Of a stretch of DNA of 64,000 bases, positions 46,073 to 54,514 are shown in pieces (position 1 is the stretch's first letter; each line of letters starts with the position of its first letter). This DNA is from Candidatus Eisenbergiella merdigallinarum (lineage in GTDB: Bacteria > Bacillota > Clostridia > Lachnospirales > Lachnospiraceae): the NCBI GenBank assembly GCA_019119355.1, contig DWXE01000001.1:62001-126000 (forward strand), given 5' to 3'. The notes under the pieces are model-generated. The model ran no database searches. It worked only from the letters and a program-made list of their open reading frames with translations, and was not told where the DNA came from. The translations under genes were made by a program, and so were the position numbers.

Positions 46073-46354
46073 TCAGCTGATCCGGAACATTCCCTCTCCC
46101 GGCTCCGTATCGTCCAGCAATTCCTGCATCTTTTCGCTGCTGGCCACGAAGGCTTCGCTGGCCAGGTCCATATAGCGGATGAGGATGTCCTCCACCGCCG
46201 TATTCTGTTCCCCGGCGATTTCCTCAAAAACCGGCATCAGCCTGTCCAACTGGACGGAAACCGGGGTTTTCTGCGGATCCAGATCCGGCATCGCCCGGTC
46301 GGCATAACGGGCGATGCGGTCCAGAAACGCTCTGTCTTCTGAAGTGATTGCCAT
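46073..46354 (-). CDS. Conserved-looking small protein of unknown function (93 aa)
   Basis: I do not recognise a named family. The protein has 93 residues, is acidic and predicted all-helical (RAFLDRIARYADRAMPDLD, then LDRLMPVFEEIAGEQ and ILIRYMDLASEAFVASSEKMQEL). AAAGGA lies about nine bases before the ATG. Codon use matches the GC-rich host. It ends at a strong minus-strand terminator and lies downstream of a 43-residue gene on the same strand. No cysteine or metal motif. Probably cytosolic. Confidence 0.72.
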   Translation of the reverse strand: MAITSEDRAFLDRIARYADRAMPDLDPQKTPVSVQLDRLMPVFEEIAGEQNTAVEDILIRYMDLASEAFVASSEKMQELLDDTEPGEGMFRIS

Positions 46355-46442
46355 CTGAATGTCACATCCTTTCTCCGGCTATTGTAACATCTCCGGGAAA
46401 GTTTGGAAAGCGCCATTCTTTGGCGCGCGGCGGGGAGTTTGG

Positions 46443-46574
46443 CTATTCTCCTCCGGGACCTTCCCTGCCGGGGACTTCGTCGGGAATCACATCCTCCGGA
46501 GGAATATTTCCGTCGTCGTACTGGTTTGCCGGCGGCTGTCCGCCGGGCGTGGTATCGATTTTTTCCTTTTTCAT
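46443..46574 (-). CDS. Small Pro/Gly/Asp-rich protein (43 aa)
   Basis: The minus-strand ATG at 46574 follows GGAAAGGATGGTGTGCC and encodes 43 residues: MKKEKIDTTPGGQPPANQYD, then DGNIPPEDVIPDEVPGREGP, then GGE. It is acidic, proline-rich and probably disordered. No family recognised. The good ribosome binding site and host-like codons support translation. It sits 88 bp before the 93-aa gene on the same strand and is divergent from the DUF1015 gene. Confidence 0.6.
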   Translation of the reverse strand: MKKEKIDTTPGGQPPANQYDDGNIPPEDVIPDEVPGREGPGGE

Positions 46575-46662
46575 GGCACACCATCCTTTCCCTTACAGGA
46601 TGAACCGGAAACGCGCGGATTATGCGGCCGATCCGAAAGCCCTTCCCCCGGATTGACACTTG

Positions 46663-46696
46663 CTTATTGTCCGGCCAGACGGTAAAATAGAAAAGA
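46663..46696 (+). promoter_or_regulatory. Possible promoter of the DUF1015/glgB unit
   Basis: TTGCTT, 17 bases, TAAAAT just before the ribosome binding site of the DUF1015 gene; a TTGACA also lies slightly upstream at a less suitable distance. Confidence 0.4.
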
Positions 46697-46732
46697 GAGA
46701 AAAAGGCATCGACTGGAAGGGGGGGAGGATGC

Positions 46733-47995
46733 ATGGCGGAAGTGAGGCCGTTTGCGGCGATCCGGCCGGCCCAGGGGTACGCGAAGCGGATCGCGGCCCT
46801 GCCCTACGATGTGTTCGAGGAGGGCGAAGCGAGGCGGGAAGTGGAGAAAAACCCGCTGTCCTTTCTGGCCATCGACCGGCCGGAAACCATCGCAGGGGAC
46901 GGGGAGAACCGCTACGAAAAAGCGGGGGAGCTGCTCTGGAAGCGGTTCCGGGAGGGATGTCTGATACAGGACGGGTCTCCCGGCTATTATATCTACGAAC
47001 TGACGGCGGAGGGCAGGAGCCAGACCGGGATCGCAGGACTGGTGCCGGTGGACGACTACCTGTCGGGAGCGATCCATCGCCACGAGAATACCCGGGCGGA
47101 GAAGGAAGAGGACCGGATCCGCCACGTTGCGGGCTGCATGGCGCAGACGGGGCCCATTTTCCTGGCATACAGGGCCAGGGAGGAGATCCGGCTTCTGCAG
47201 GAGGCGGAGAAGGAGCGGAGTCCCCTGTACGACTTTACCGCAGAAGACGGCGTCCGGCACCGGATCTGGCGGGTGTGGGAGCCGGAGCGGATCGAAGCGG
47301 TGCGGGCGGCCTTTCAGAAGGCGGGAGACCTTTATATCGCCGACGGCCATCACCGCTGCGCGGCGGCCGTTTCCTGCGCCCTGTCCATGCGCAGGCGGCA
47401 TCCGGATTTTACGGGAGAGGAACCGTGGAATTTCATCCTGTCCGTGCTGTTCGGGGATGATTCCCTTCGCATCCTGGATTACAACCGGGCGGTGAGGGCG
47501 CCGGAAGGAATGACGCAGCGCAGGCTGCTGGAGCGGCTCGCCCCCTGCTTCGAGATCGAATTCGTGGGCAGCGAAACGGCCCGCCCCCGCAAAAAGGGGG
47601 AATTCGGCATGTATGTCCGGGACGGCTGGTATCTGCTCACCGCCCGGGAGGAGCTGAGCAGCTCTGATCCTGTGGAAGGGCTGGATACCGCAATTTTGCA
47701 GAAATATGTGCTGGAGCCCGTTTTCGGGATCCAAAATCCCAGGACGGACGGGAGGATCTCCTTCGTGGGGGGAGCGAGGGGCGCCGGGGAGCTGGAGCGC
47801 CGGGTGGAGCTGGAAGGCGGCGCCGCTTTTCTTCTGTACCCCACCTCCATGCGGGAGCTGTTCGCGGTGGCGGACGCGGGCAGGCTCATGCCGCCCAAAT
47901 CCACGTGGTTTGAGCCGAAGCTGCGCAGCGGGCTTTTGATTTACAGCCTGAAAGATCAGGAAACCAATGACAGGAGGGTATCATATTATGAATGA
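46733..47995 (+). CDS. DUF1015-family protein
   Basis: The protein has 420 residues, beginning MAEVRPFAAIRPAQGYAKRIAALPYDV, the typical opening of DUF1015. Other marks are NPLSFLAIDRPE, YLSGAIHRHENTRAEKEEDR, YIADGHHRCAAA and the C-terminal LMPPKSTWFEPKLRSGLLIY. The function of the family is not established; in many anaerobes it sits with serA/serC, here it lies before glgB. The last eight bases overlap the glgB start. GGGGGGAGGA precedes the ATG. Confidence 0.9.
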   Translation: MAEVRPFAAIRPAQGYAKRIAALPYDVFEEGEARREVEKNPLSFLAIDRPETIAGDGENRYEKAGELLWKRFREGCLIQDGSPGYYIYELTAEGRSQTGIAGLVPVDDYLSGAIHRHENTRAEKEEDRIRHVAGCMAQTGPIFLAYRAREEIRLLQEAEKERSPLYDFTAEDGVRHRIWRVWEPERIEAVRAAFQKAGDLYIADGHHRCAAAVSCALSMRRRHPDFTGEEPWNFILSVLFGDDSLRILDYNRAVRAPEGMTQRRLLERLAPCFEIEFVGSETARPRKKGEFGMYVRDGWYLLTAREELSSSDPVEGLDTAILQKYVLEPVFGIQNPRTDGRISFVGGARGAGELERRVELEGGAAFLLYPTSMRELFAVADAGRLMPPKSTWFEPKLRSGLLIYSLKDQETNDRRVSYYE

Positions 47996-50468
47996 AAAGC
48001 TGTATAAGATGATGAACTGGCCGGAGATCGAGGCCATCATCTATTCGGAGGAGGACGACCCGCACCGGCTGCTGGGCCCCCACGAGGCGGGAAACGCCAC
48101 GGTGGTGCAGACCTTCCATCCGGATGCGGTCTCCGTGGTGCTCCATCGCAAAAAGGGGAAGGACTATGAGATGGAGATGGAGGACGAAAACGGGTATTTC
48201 GCCGTCCTGATCCCGGAAAAGAACATCGGAAGATATACCTACCGCGTCACCTTCGGGGACGGAACCGTGGAAGAGATGGAAGATCCCTACCGCTTCGACC
48301 CCGTTATTACCAGGGAGGATACGGCGAAATTCAACGCGGGCATCCATTACGAGGCGTATCGGATCCTGGGCGCTCATATGATGACCCTGGACGGAACGGA
48401 CGGCGTGCATTTTGCGGTCTGGGCTCCCAACGCCATGAGAGTCAGCGTGGTGGGGGATTTCAACCGCTGGGACGGGCGGACCCATCAGATGCGCCGTCTG
48501 TGGGATTCCGGCATTTTCGAGATTTTCATCCCCGGCGTGAAAGAAGGGGAGAACTATAAATTCGAGCTGAAGGTCAGGGGAGGGCTCACCTATCTGAAGG
48601 CGGATCCCTATGCCTTCGGCCAGCAGCTCCGTCCGGACACCGCCTCCGTGATCCGCGACATCGACGGCTTTGCCTGGGAGGATGAGGCGTGGATTGAGGC
48701 CCGGGAGAAGAAGGATTTTCGCCGGGAGCCGGTCAGCGTCTACGAGATGTACCTGGGGTCCTTCGCGAAGCCGGAGGACGGGAGGCTGTATTATAACTAC
48801 AGGGAGCTGGCGCCGAAGGTGATTTCCTACGTGAAGGAAATGGGATATACGCACGTGGAGCTGATGCCCGTGATGGAGCATCCCTTCGACGGTTCCTGGG
48901 GCTATCAGGTCATCGGCTACTATGCGCCCACGGCCCGGTACGGGACGGCGAAGGATTTCATGTACTTCGTGAACGAGCTGCACAAGGCGGGGATCGGCGT
49001 GATCCTGGACTGGGTTCCGGCCCACTTCCCGCGGGATACCTGGGGGCTGTCCGCCTTCGACGGCACCTGTCTCTATGAGCATCAGGATCCCAGACAGGGC
49101 TTCCACCCTCACTGGGGGACGCTGATCTACAATTACGGGCGGCCGGAGGTGCGCAACTATCTGATCGCCAACGCCCTGTACTGGATCGAACAATATCACG
49201 CCGACGGGATCCGGATGGACGCGGTGGCGTCCATGCTGTATCTGGACTACGGGAAAAACGACGGGGAATGGGTGGCCAACATCTACGGCGGCAACGAGAA
49301 TCTGGAAGCGGTGGAATTCTTAAAGCACGTCAACAGCATGATCCAAAAGAGGGGGCGGGGCGCTCTTTCCATCGCGGAGGAGTCCACGGCCTGGCCGAAG
49401 ATCACGGGGGATCTGGAGGACGACGGCCTCGGTTTCTCCATGAAGTGGAACATGGGATGGATGAACGACTTCCTCAATTATATCCGCAACGACCCTTATT
49501 TCAGATCCTATCATCACAATGAGCTGACTTTCTCCATGGTCTACGCCTACAGCGAACATTTTATGCTGGTGCTGTCCCACGACGAGGTGGTGCACGGCAA
49601 GGCGTCCATGCTGGGGAAGATGCCCGGAGAGGATGCGGATAAATTCGCCAATCTGCGCGCCAGCTATGGCTATATGATGGCCCATCCCGGAAAGAAGCTT
49701 CTGTTCATGGGGCAGGATCTGGCAGAATACGACGAGTGGAACGAAAACCGCAGCGTGGAATGGGAGCTTCTGGACGTGCCCAAACACAGGGGAGTGGCCG
49801 AATTCGTGAAGAAGCTCAACGGGCTCTACCGCAGCTGCCCGGCCCTGTATGAAAAGGATACCAGCTGGGAAGGATTCGAGTGGATCAACTGCATCGATTC
49901 CAACGACTGCAACCTCTCCTGGCTGCGCAGGAGCGACAGGGAGGAGGAAACCCTCCTCGTCTGCGTGAATTTCGCCAACGTGGACCGGAAAAACTATGCG
50001 GTGGGCGTTCCTTATCCCGGGAAATATACGGAAATCCTCAATTCCGACGACAAACAGTTCGGCGGAGCCGGACGCGTCAACGCAGGCGTGAAGGAAGCGG
50101 CGAAAAAGGAATGGGACGGCAGGGAGTACTCCATCCGGATCCGTCAGGCCCCTCTTTCCATCAGCATCTTCTCCTACGCTCCCTATACGGAGGAAGAAAA
50201 GCTGGCCATGCGCAGAGAGGAAGAGGAGCGCAGGCGCAAAAAGGCGGAAGCCGCTGCCGCGAAGAAGGGGAAAGCCCGGACTGCGGCGAAGAAAAGGACG
50301 CTGAAGGAAGAGCTCACGGAGCAGGTGGAGAAGGCCGATGAGGCGATCCTGGCCGGAAAGGAGAAGGAACGGCCGGTGAAGGTGACCGCCGGGCAGGACT
50401 CCGGGGCTGCCGGGAAGCAGGCCGCCAGGAAGGCGGGAACGACGAAGAAAGGTAAGAAGAAAGCATGA
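47988..50468 (+). CDS. glgB: 1,4-alpha-glucan branching enzyme with long basic C-terminal tail
   Basis: Adds alpha-1,6 branches to glycogen. The protein has 826 residues. An N-terminal N1-like part and a CBM48 domain (VWAPNAMRVSVVGDFNRWDG) lead to a GH13 barrel with YEMYLGSF, DWVPAHFP, the nucleophile Asp in DGIRMDAVASML, the acid Glu in SIAEESTAWP and the LSHDEVVHGK motif, then the all-beta C domain. From about residue 730 a tail rich in Lys, Ala, Arg and Glu (RRKKAEAAAAKKGKARTAAKK) continues to KKGKKKA. Branching enzymes normally end near residue 730, so the tail of nearly 100 residues is unusual. ATG 47988 follows AGGAGGG. Confidence 0.95.
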   Translation: MNEKLYKMMNWPEIEAIIYSEEDDPHRLLGPHEAGNATVVQTFHPDAVSVVLHRKKGKDYEMEMEDENGYFAVLIPEKNIGRYTYRVTFGDGTVEEMEDPYRFDPVITREDTAKFNAGIHYEAYRILGAHMMTLDGTDGVHFAVWAPNAMRVSVVGDFNRWDGRTHQMRRLWDSGIFEIFIPGVKEGENYKFELKVRGGLTYLKADPYAFGQQLRPDTASVIRDIDGFAWEDEAWIEAREKKDFRREPVSVYEMYLGSFAKPEDGRLYYNYRELAPKVISYVKEMGYTHVELMPVMEHPFDGSWGYQVIGYYAPTARYGTAKDFMYFVNELHKAGIGVILDWVPAHFPRDTWGLSAFDGTCLYEHQDPRQGFHPHWGTLIYNYGRPEVRNYLIANALYWIEQYHADGIRMDAVASMLYLDYGKNDGEWVANIYGGNENLEAVEFLKHVNSMIQKRGRGALSIAEESTAWPKITGDLEDDGLGFSMKWNMGWMNDFLNYIRNDPYFRSYHHNELTFSMVYAYSEHFMLVLSHDEVVHGKASMLGKMPGEDADKFANLRASYGYMMAHPGKKLLFMGQDLAEYDEWNENRSVEWELLDVPKHRGVAEFVKKLNGLYRSCPALYEKDTSWEGFEWINCIDSNDCNLSWLRRSDREEETLLVCVNFANVDRKNYAVGVPYPGKYTEILNSDDKQFGGAGRVNAGVKEAAKKEWDGREYSIRIRQAPLSISIFSYAPYTEEEKLAMRREEEERRRKKAEAAAAKKGKARTAAKKRTLKEELTEQVEKADEAILAGKEKERPVKVTAGQDSGAAGKQAARKAGTTKKGKKKA

Positions 50469-51391
50469 GAAAAACGGCGTTTGGCCTGATCGCTTTGGAA
50501 AACATGGGGACGGTAACGGATGTGGAAAAACAGCTCGGCGTCGTGGAGCGGTATCTGGACCAGCTTCCGGACAGGGTGTTGTCGCTGGGCGTCCGGGCGA
50601 TTCTGGCCATCGTGGTCTTTCTCATCGGCAGCAGGCTGATCGCCTTTGTCCGCAGAATTATCCGGGGGGCGCTGGAGAGATCCAGCGCCTCTACGGAGGC
50701 GGTGCAGTTTCTGGACTCCGCCATGAAAGCCCTGCTCTATCTGGTGCTCACCTTTACGATTCTGCAGCTGTTCGGTATGGATGCGGCCAGCTTCGCCACG
50801 GTGATCGGATCCGTGGGCGTGACGGTGGGCCTGGCCGTCCAGGGCAGCCTGACCAACTGCATCGGCGGGATTTTGATCCTGACGCTCAAGCCCTTCAAGG
50901 TCGGGGACTACATCATCGAGGACACCAACAAGAACGAAGGCGTGGTGCAGCAGATTTCCATCTTTTATACGAAACTGGCCACCGGGGACAACAAAGTGAT
51001 CCTGATCCCCAACGGCACGCTGGCCAATTCCAGCCTGACCAACGTGACGGACGAGCCGGAGCGCCGCGTGGATCTGCAGGTGGGAATTTCCTACCGGGCG
51101 GATATCCGGAAGGCGAAAGAGACCGTCATGAAGCTGTTGGAGGAGCATCCGGCAACGGTGGAGCAAAGGGAGAAAAACGTCTATGTGGACAGCCTGGGGG
51201 ACAGCAGCGTGGTTCTGGGCATCCGATTCTGGACGAAAAAGGAAGATTACTGGAAGACCAGATGGGAAATGCTGGAAAACATCAAGTACGCCTTCGACGG
51301 GGCGGGGATTGAAATCCCTTATCCTCAGCTGGACGTCCATTTCAACGATGCCGGTTCCAGGGGGCGGGACGAAAAAATTTCAGGTTTTTAA
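50465..51391 (+). CDS. Small-conductance mechanosensitive channel (MscS family)
   Basis: Releases solutes during hypo-osmotic shock. The protein has 308 residues. Three hydrophobic segments are visible, with the pore helix pattern GSVGVTVGLAVQGSLTNCIGGILIL and the beta-domain motif KPFKVGDYI. The cytosolic vestibule follows (ILIPNGTLANSSLTN). A short N-terminal stretch before the first helix is extra to the shortest MscS forms. The start overlaps the glgB stop (ATGA); an internal Met at position 15 is possible. The tail ends with a charged, probably flexible stretch. Confidence 0.92.
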   Translation: MRKTAFGLIALENMGTVTDVEKQLGVVERYLDQLPDRVLSLGVRAILAIVVFLIGSRLIAFVRRIIRGALERSSASTEAVQFLDSAMKALLYLVLTFTILQLFGMDAASFATVIGSVGVTVGLAVQGSLTNCIGGILILTLKPFKVGDYIIEDTNKNEGVVQQISIFYTKLATGDNKVILIPNGTLANSSLTNVTDEPERRVDLQVGISYRADIRKAKETVMKLLEEHPATVEQREKNVYVDSLGDSSVVLGIRFWTKKEDYWKTRWEMLENIKYAFDGAGIEIPYPQLDVHFNDAGSRGRDEKISGF

Positions 51392-51400
51392 AAAAACTTC

Positions 51401-51429
51401 TTGCCAAATGGGAACTTAGCCGGTATAAT
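51401..51429 (+). promoter_or_regulatory. tRNA-Thr promoter
   Basis: TTGCCA (51401-51406), 17 bases, TATAAT (51424-51429), 18 bp before the tRNA. Confidence 0.8.
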
Positions 51430-51447
51430 ATCCATTGTTGAGGTCAA

Positions 51448-51520
51448 GCCAAGATAGCGCAGTCGGTAGCGCAACTGATTCGTAATCAGTAGGTCGAGGG
51501 TTCGAGTCCCTTTCTTGGCT
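51448..51520 (+). tRNA. tRNA-Thr (anticodon CGT)
   Basis: A 73-base cloverleaf: acceptor GCCAAGA/TCTTGGC, D stem GCGC/GCGC, anticodon stem ACTGA/TCAGT with loop TTCGTAA (anticodon CGT at 51481-51483), variable loop of five, T arm GAGGG-TTCGAGT-CCCTT, discriminator T. CCA is not encoded. It reads ACG codons, common in this GC-rich genome. It stands alone with its own promoter and terminator. Confidence 0.95.
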
Positions 51521-51534
51521 CTCACGTGTTGGGG

Positions 51535-51563
51535 AAAGCGACTGATGATTCATCTGTCGCTTT
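51535..51563 (+). terminator. Terminator after tRNA-Thr
   Basis: AAAGCGAC (51535-51542) pairs with GTCGCTTT (51556-51563), with an inner GATGA/TCATC pairing. Confidence 0.7.
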
Positions 51564-51660
51564 CTGTATGTCCAAACGCTTTTTCATAGCAACGTGACAG
51601 AGCATCCGGCGGGAATTGCGCTTTCGGTGCGACGGAAGAAAATCAGGAGAGGAGATTATT

Positions 51661-52953
51661 ATGACGGCTTATCGTGACAGGAGCAGGGAAGAACTGCTGC
51701 AGGTAAAGGAAGAACTCGAAGCGAAGTACCAGGAATTTCAGGGCAGAGGGCTCAAACTCGATATGTCCAGAGGAAAGCCCAGCGCGGAGCAGCTGGATCT
51801 TTCCATGGGGATGATGGACGTGCTGGACTGCTTTACGGACTTGAAATGCGAGGCCGGCATCGACTGCCGCAACTACGGCGTGATCGACGGGATTCCGGAA
51901 GCGAAACGCCTTCTGGGAGAGCTGATCGAAGTGCCCGCGGAACATATCATCATTTACGGCAACTCCAGCCTGAACGTCATGTTCGACGTGGTGAGCCATG
52001 CCTACACCCACGGCGTGATGGGGATGACGCCCTGGTGCAGGCTCGACCGGGTGAAATTCCTCTGCCCGGTGCCCGGCTATGACCGCCATTTCTCCATCAC
52101 GGAATATTTCGGCATCGAGATGATCAACGTTCCCATGACGCCGGAAGGCCCGGACATGGATCTGGTGGAAAAGCTGGTGAGCGAAGACGATTCCATCAAG
52201 GGAATCTGGTGCGTTCCCAAATACTCCAATCCGCAGGGATATACCTATTCCGACGAAACGGTCCTGCGGTTCGCCCGGCTGAAACCGGCCGCGAAGGACT
52301 TCCGTATTTTCTGGGACAACGCCTACAACGTGCACCATCTGTACGACGAGCCCCAGGATGTGATTCTGGAACTTCTGTCCGAATGCGAAAAGGCCGGCAA
52401 TCCCGACATGGTATATAAATTCAGCTCCACCAGCAAAATCACCTTCCCGGGCTCCGGCGTGGCTGCGATTTCGGCGTCCGAGGGCAACTTAAACGACCTG
52501 AGGAAGCATCTGCAGATCCAGACCATCGGCCACGACAAGCTCAATCAGCTGCGCCACGTGCGGTATTTCAAAAATATCAAAGGCATTGAAAAGCAGATGC
52601 AGAAGCACGCGCGGATCATGAGGCCCAAATTCGAGACCGTTCTCTCCATGCTGGAAAAGGAACTGGACGGCCTGGAAATCGGCTCCTGGACGAAACCCCA
52701 CGGCGGCTACTTCATTTCCTTCGATTCTCTGGACGGCTGCGCGAAGAAGATCGTGGCGAAAGCGAAGGAAGCCGGGGTCGTGATGACCGGGGCCGGGGCG
52801 ACCTATCCCTATGGAAAGGATCCTCACGATTCCAACATCCGGATCGCTCCCTCCTTCCCGCCCATCGAAGAGCTGGTACAGGCCACGGAGCTGTTCATCT
52901 TATGCGTGAAGCTCGTCAGCGTGGAAAAGATTCTGGAGACGAAGGAAGCGTAA
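51661..52953 (+). CDS. Aminotransferase class I/II (aspartate aminotransferase-like, PF12897 type)
   Basis: The protein has 430 residues. It begins MTAYRDRSREELLQVKEELEAK, and contains LKLDMSRGKPSAEQLDLS, CVPKYSNPQGYTYS, the FWDNAYNVHHLYD segment and the PLP-lysine region YKFSSTSKITFPGSGVA. This pattern is typical of a Firmicutes aspartate-type aminotransferase group. It probably exchanges amino groups between glutamate and oxo-acids; the true substrate is not known. GGAGAGGAG precedes ATG 51661. The exporter pair for threonine/serine follows at once. Confidence 0.92.
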   Translation: MTAYRDRSREELLQVKEELEAKYQEFQGRGLKLDMSRGKPSAEQLDLSMGMMDVLDCFTDLKCEAGIDCRNYGVIDGIPEAKRLLGELIEVPAEHIIIYGNSSLNVMFDVVSHAYTHGVMGMTPWCRLDRVKFLCPVPGYDRHFSITEYFGIEMINVPMTPEGPDMDLVEKLVSEDDSIKGIWCVPKYSNPQGYTYSDETVLRFARLKPAAKDFRIFWDNAYNVHHLYDEPQDVILELLSECEKAGNPDMVYKFSSTSKITFPGSGVAAISASEGNLNDLRKHLQIQTIGHDKLNQLRHVRYFKNIKGIEKQMQKHARIMRPKFETVLSMLEKELDGLEIGSWTKPHGGYFISFDSLDGCAKKIVAKAKEAGVVMTGAGATYPYGKDPHDSNIRIAPSFPPIEELVQATELFILCVKLVSVEKILETKEA

Positions 52954-52954
52954 C

Positions 52955-53758
52955 GTGGATCGGGGACAATCGGAGCACAACGGTCCGGCGGATCAGAGGG
53001 AGGTTCTGGACGCCGCCATGGAAGCGGGGCATATCCTGCTGGAAAACGGGGCGGAAATCTTCCGGGTGGAGGAGACCATCGTCAGGATCTGCCGTCATTT
53101 CGGCGTGGAATCCGAGGATGCGTTCGTGCTGAGCAACGGCATTTTTCTGACTGCGGGAAGCGAAAGGGAAAAGCGCTTCGCCAGGGTTCGCCATATTCCC
53201 GTCAAGGGAGCGCAGCTGGATAAGGTGGCCGCGGTGAACCAGCTCTCCAGGGAGATCGAAGCGGGCGCGCATACCCTTCCCGACGTGAAAAAGGAACTGG
53301 ACCGGATCCGGAGGATGCCGGGAAAGCCGGCCTGGATGAGGGTGCTGTTCTCCGGCGTGGGCAGCGGGTGTTTCTGCGCGCTGTTTGGGGGCCTGCCGGC
53401 GGACTGCCTGGCGGCCTTCTTCATCGGGCTTCTGCTGTATCTGTACCTTCTGGCCTGCGGGAACCGGTTTTCCAAAATCGTGGAAAACATCGGCGGGGGA
53501 GCGGTGATCACCGTGCTGAGCCTGTTCTTTTCGCTGCTTCCCCTGGGGATGGACATGGGGCATATGATCAGCGGGGCCATTATGCCGCTGGTGCCCGGCC
53601 TTGCGTTTACCAACGGGATCCGGGACATCGCGGACGGGGATTATATTTCCGGAGCCGTCCGCATGATCGATGCGGTGCTGGTCTTTTTATCCATTGCGGC
53701 CGGCGTGGGCTTTGTGATCGGCGTATATCATCAGCTGACGGGAGGTGCCGTGCTGTGA
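52955..53758 (+). CDS. Threonine/serine exporter, N-terminal half (ThrE/DUF1212)
   Basis: The protein has 267 residues from GTG 52955. A cytosolic N-terminal domain holds LLENGAEIFRVEETIVRICRHFG and the FVLSNGIFLT region; from about residue 130 there are four to five membrane segments (CALFGGLPADCLAAFFIGLL; IMPLVPGLAFTNGIRDI). The family is split in many Firmicutes into this part and a small second subunit, encoded here directly downstream with a four-base overlap. It exports threonine or serine by proton antiport in the characterised ThrE. Only one base separates it from the aminotransferase stop, so the genes are coupled. Confidence 0.9.
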   Translation: MDRGQSEHNGPADQREVLDAAMEAGHILLENGAEIFRVEETIVRICRHFGVESEDAFVLSNGIFLTAGSEREKRFARVRHIPVKGAQLDKVAAVNQLSREIEAGAHTLPDVKKELDRIRRMPGKPAWMRVLFSGVGSGCFCALFGGLPADCLAAFFIGLLLYLYLLACGNRFSKIVENIGGGAVITVLSLFFSLLPLGMDMGHMISGAIMPLVPGLAFTNGIRDIADGDYISGAVRMIDAVLVFLSIAAGVGFVIGVYHQLTGGAVL

Positions 53759-54198
53759 CGATCCTGATCCAGATTCTGGCGGCGGCCGTGGGAACCGTGG
53801 CCTTCGGAGGCATTTTCGGCGTTCCGGGACGCTATTACCCCTACTGCGGCTTCATCGGCGGCGCGGGATGGGCCGCCTACGCTCTGCTGTGGGAACGGCT
53901 TCACTTCTGGTCGGAGCCCGCCGCGGTCTTTTGCGCTACCGTGCTGGTCATCCTGCTCTCCCGCATGTTTGCCGTCCGGGAGCGCTGCCCTGTGACGATC
54001 TTTCTGGTCAGCGGGATCCTTCCCCTCGTTCCGGGGGCCGGGATTTACTGGACCGCCTACTATCTGGTGACGGATCAGCTGGCGGAAGCGGCCGACCGGG
54101 GATTTCTGGCGGTGAAGGTGGCCGTGGCCATCGTGCTGGGAATCGTGTTCGTATTTGAGATCCCGCAAAGGGTGTTCCGAAAGGCGGTGCGGAGATGA
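53755..54198 (+). CDS. Threonine/serine exporter, C-terminal half (ThrE/DUF3815)
   Basis: The protein has 147 residues from GTG 53755, which overlaps the stop of the first half. About five membrane segments with the family marks GGIFGVPGRYYPYCGFIGGAG and SGILPLVPGAGIYWTAYY. It completes the ThrE fold with its partner. A longer open frame reaches upstream into the first gene but is not the likely product. The end overlaps the DUF6472 gene (ATGA at 54195-54198), suggesting four coupled genes. Confidence 0.88.
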   Translation: MTILIQILAAAVGTVAFGGIFGVPGRYYPYCGFIGGAGWAAYALLWERLHFWSEPAAVFCATVLVILLSRMFAVRERCPVTIFLVSGILPLVPGAGIYWTAYYLVTDQLAEAADRGFLAVKVAVAIVLGIVFVFEIPQRVFRKAVRR

Positions 54199-54368
54199 GT
54201 CTTTGCGAAACCTGCGCGAATTACGTCTATGATGACGAATATGAATACTATGTGTGCGAAGTGAACCTGGACGAGGACGAGATGCTGAAATTCCTGGAAG
54301 GTTCCCTGGATCGCTGCCCCTGGTACCGGCTCGACGACGAGTACCGGATCGTCCGCCGGCAGATGTAG
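54195..54368 (+). CDS. DUF6472-family small cysteine protein (57 aa)
   Basis: The protein has 57 residues. It begins MSLCETCANYVYDDEYEYY and continues to CPWYRLDDEYRIVRRQM. Four cysteines (C4, C7, C22 and one near residue 43) in the pattern CxxC...C...C suggest a metal site or a small redox fold. I recall this pattern as DUF6472, found in Lachnospiraceae; no function is known to me. It starts inside the exporter stop codon and ends the aminotransferase-ThrE unit. Confidence 0.8.
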   Translation: MSLCETCANYVYDDEYEYYVCEVNLDEDEMLKFLEGSLDRCPWYRLDDEYRIVRRQM

Positions 54369-54433
54369 CCATGCGGGACGCCCGACAGGGACGGCATGGC
54401 TGAATCGCGACGAAAACGGGGCCATGGAATCCC

Positions 54434-54462
54434 TTGACGGGCGATCCGGTCTGTGATAAGAT
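54434..54462 (+). promoter_or_regulatory. Promoter upstream of the large membrane protein gene
   Basis: TTGACG (54434-54439), 17 bases, TAAGAT (54457-54462). Transcription would start near 54469. Confidence 0.7.
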
Positions 54463-54482
54463 GCACACATCTCATGAATCTG

Positions 54483-54514
54483 AGGGGCTGCCACATCATG
54501 ACAGCCCTTTCTTT
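54483..54514 (+). terminator. Early hairpin in the leader
   Basis: GGGCTG (54485-54490) and CAGCCC (54502-54507) pair, with A-T and G-T extension, followed by TTTCTTT. It lies only about 15 bases after the expected start of transcription, so it would give a very short RNA or an attenuated leader. Confidence 0.5.
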
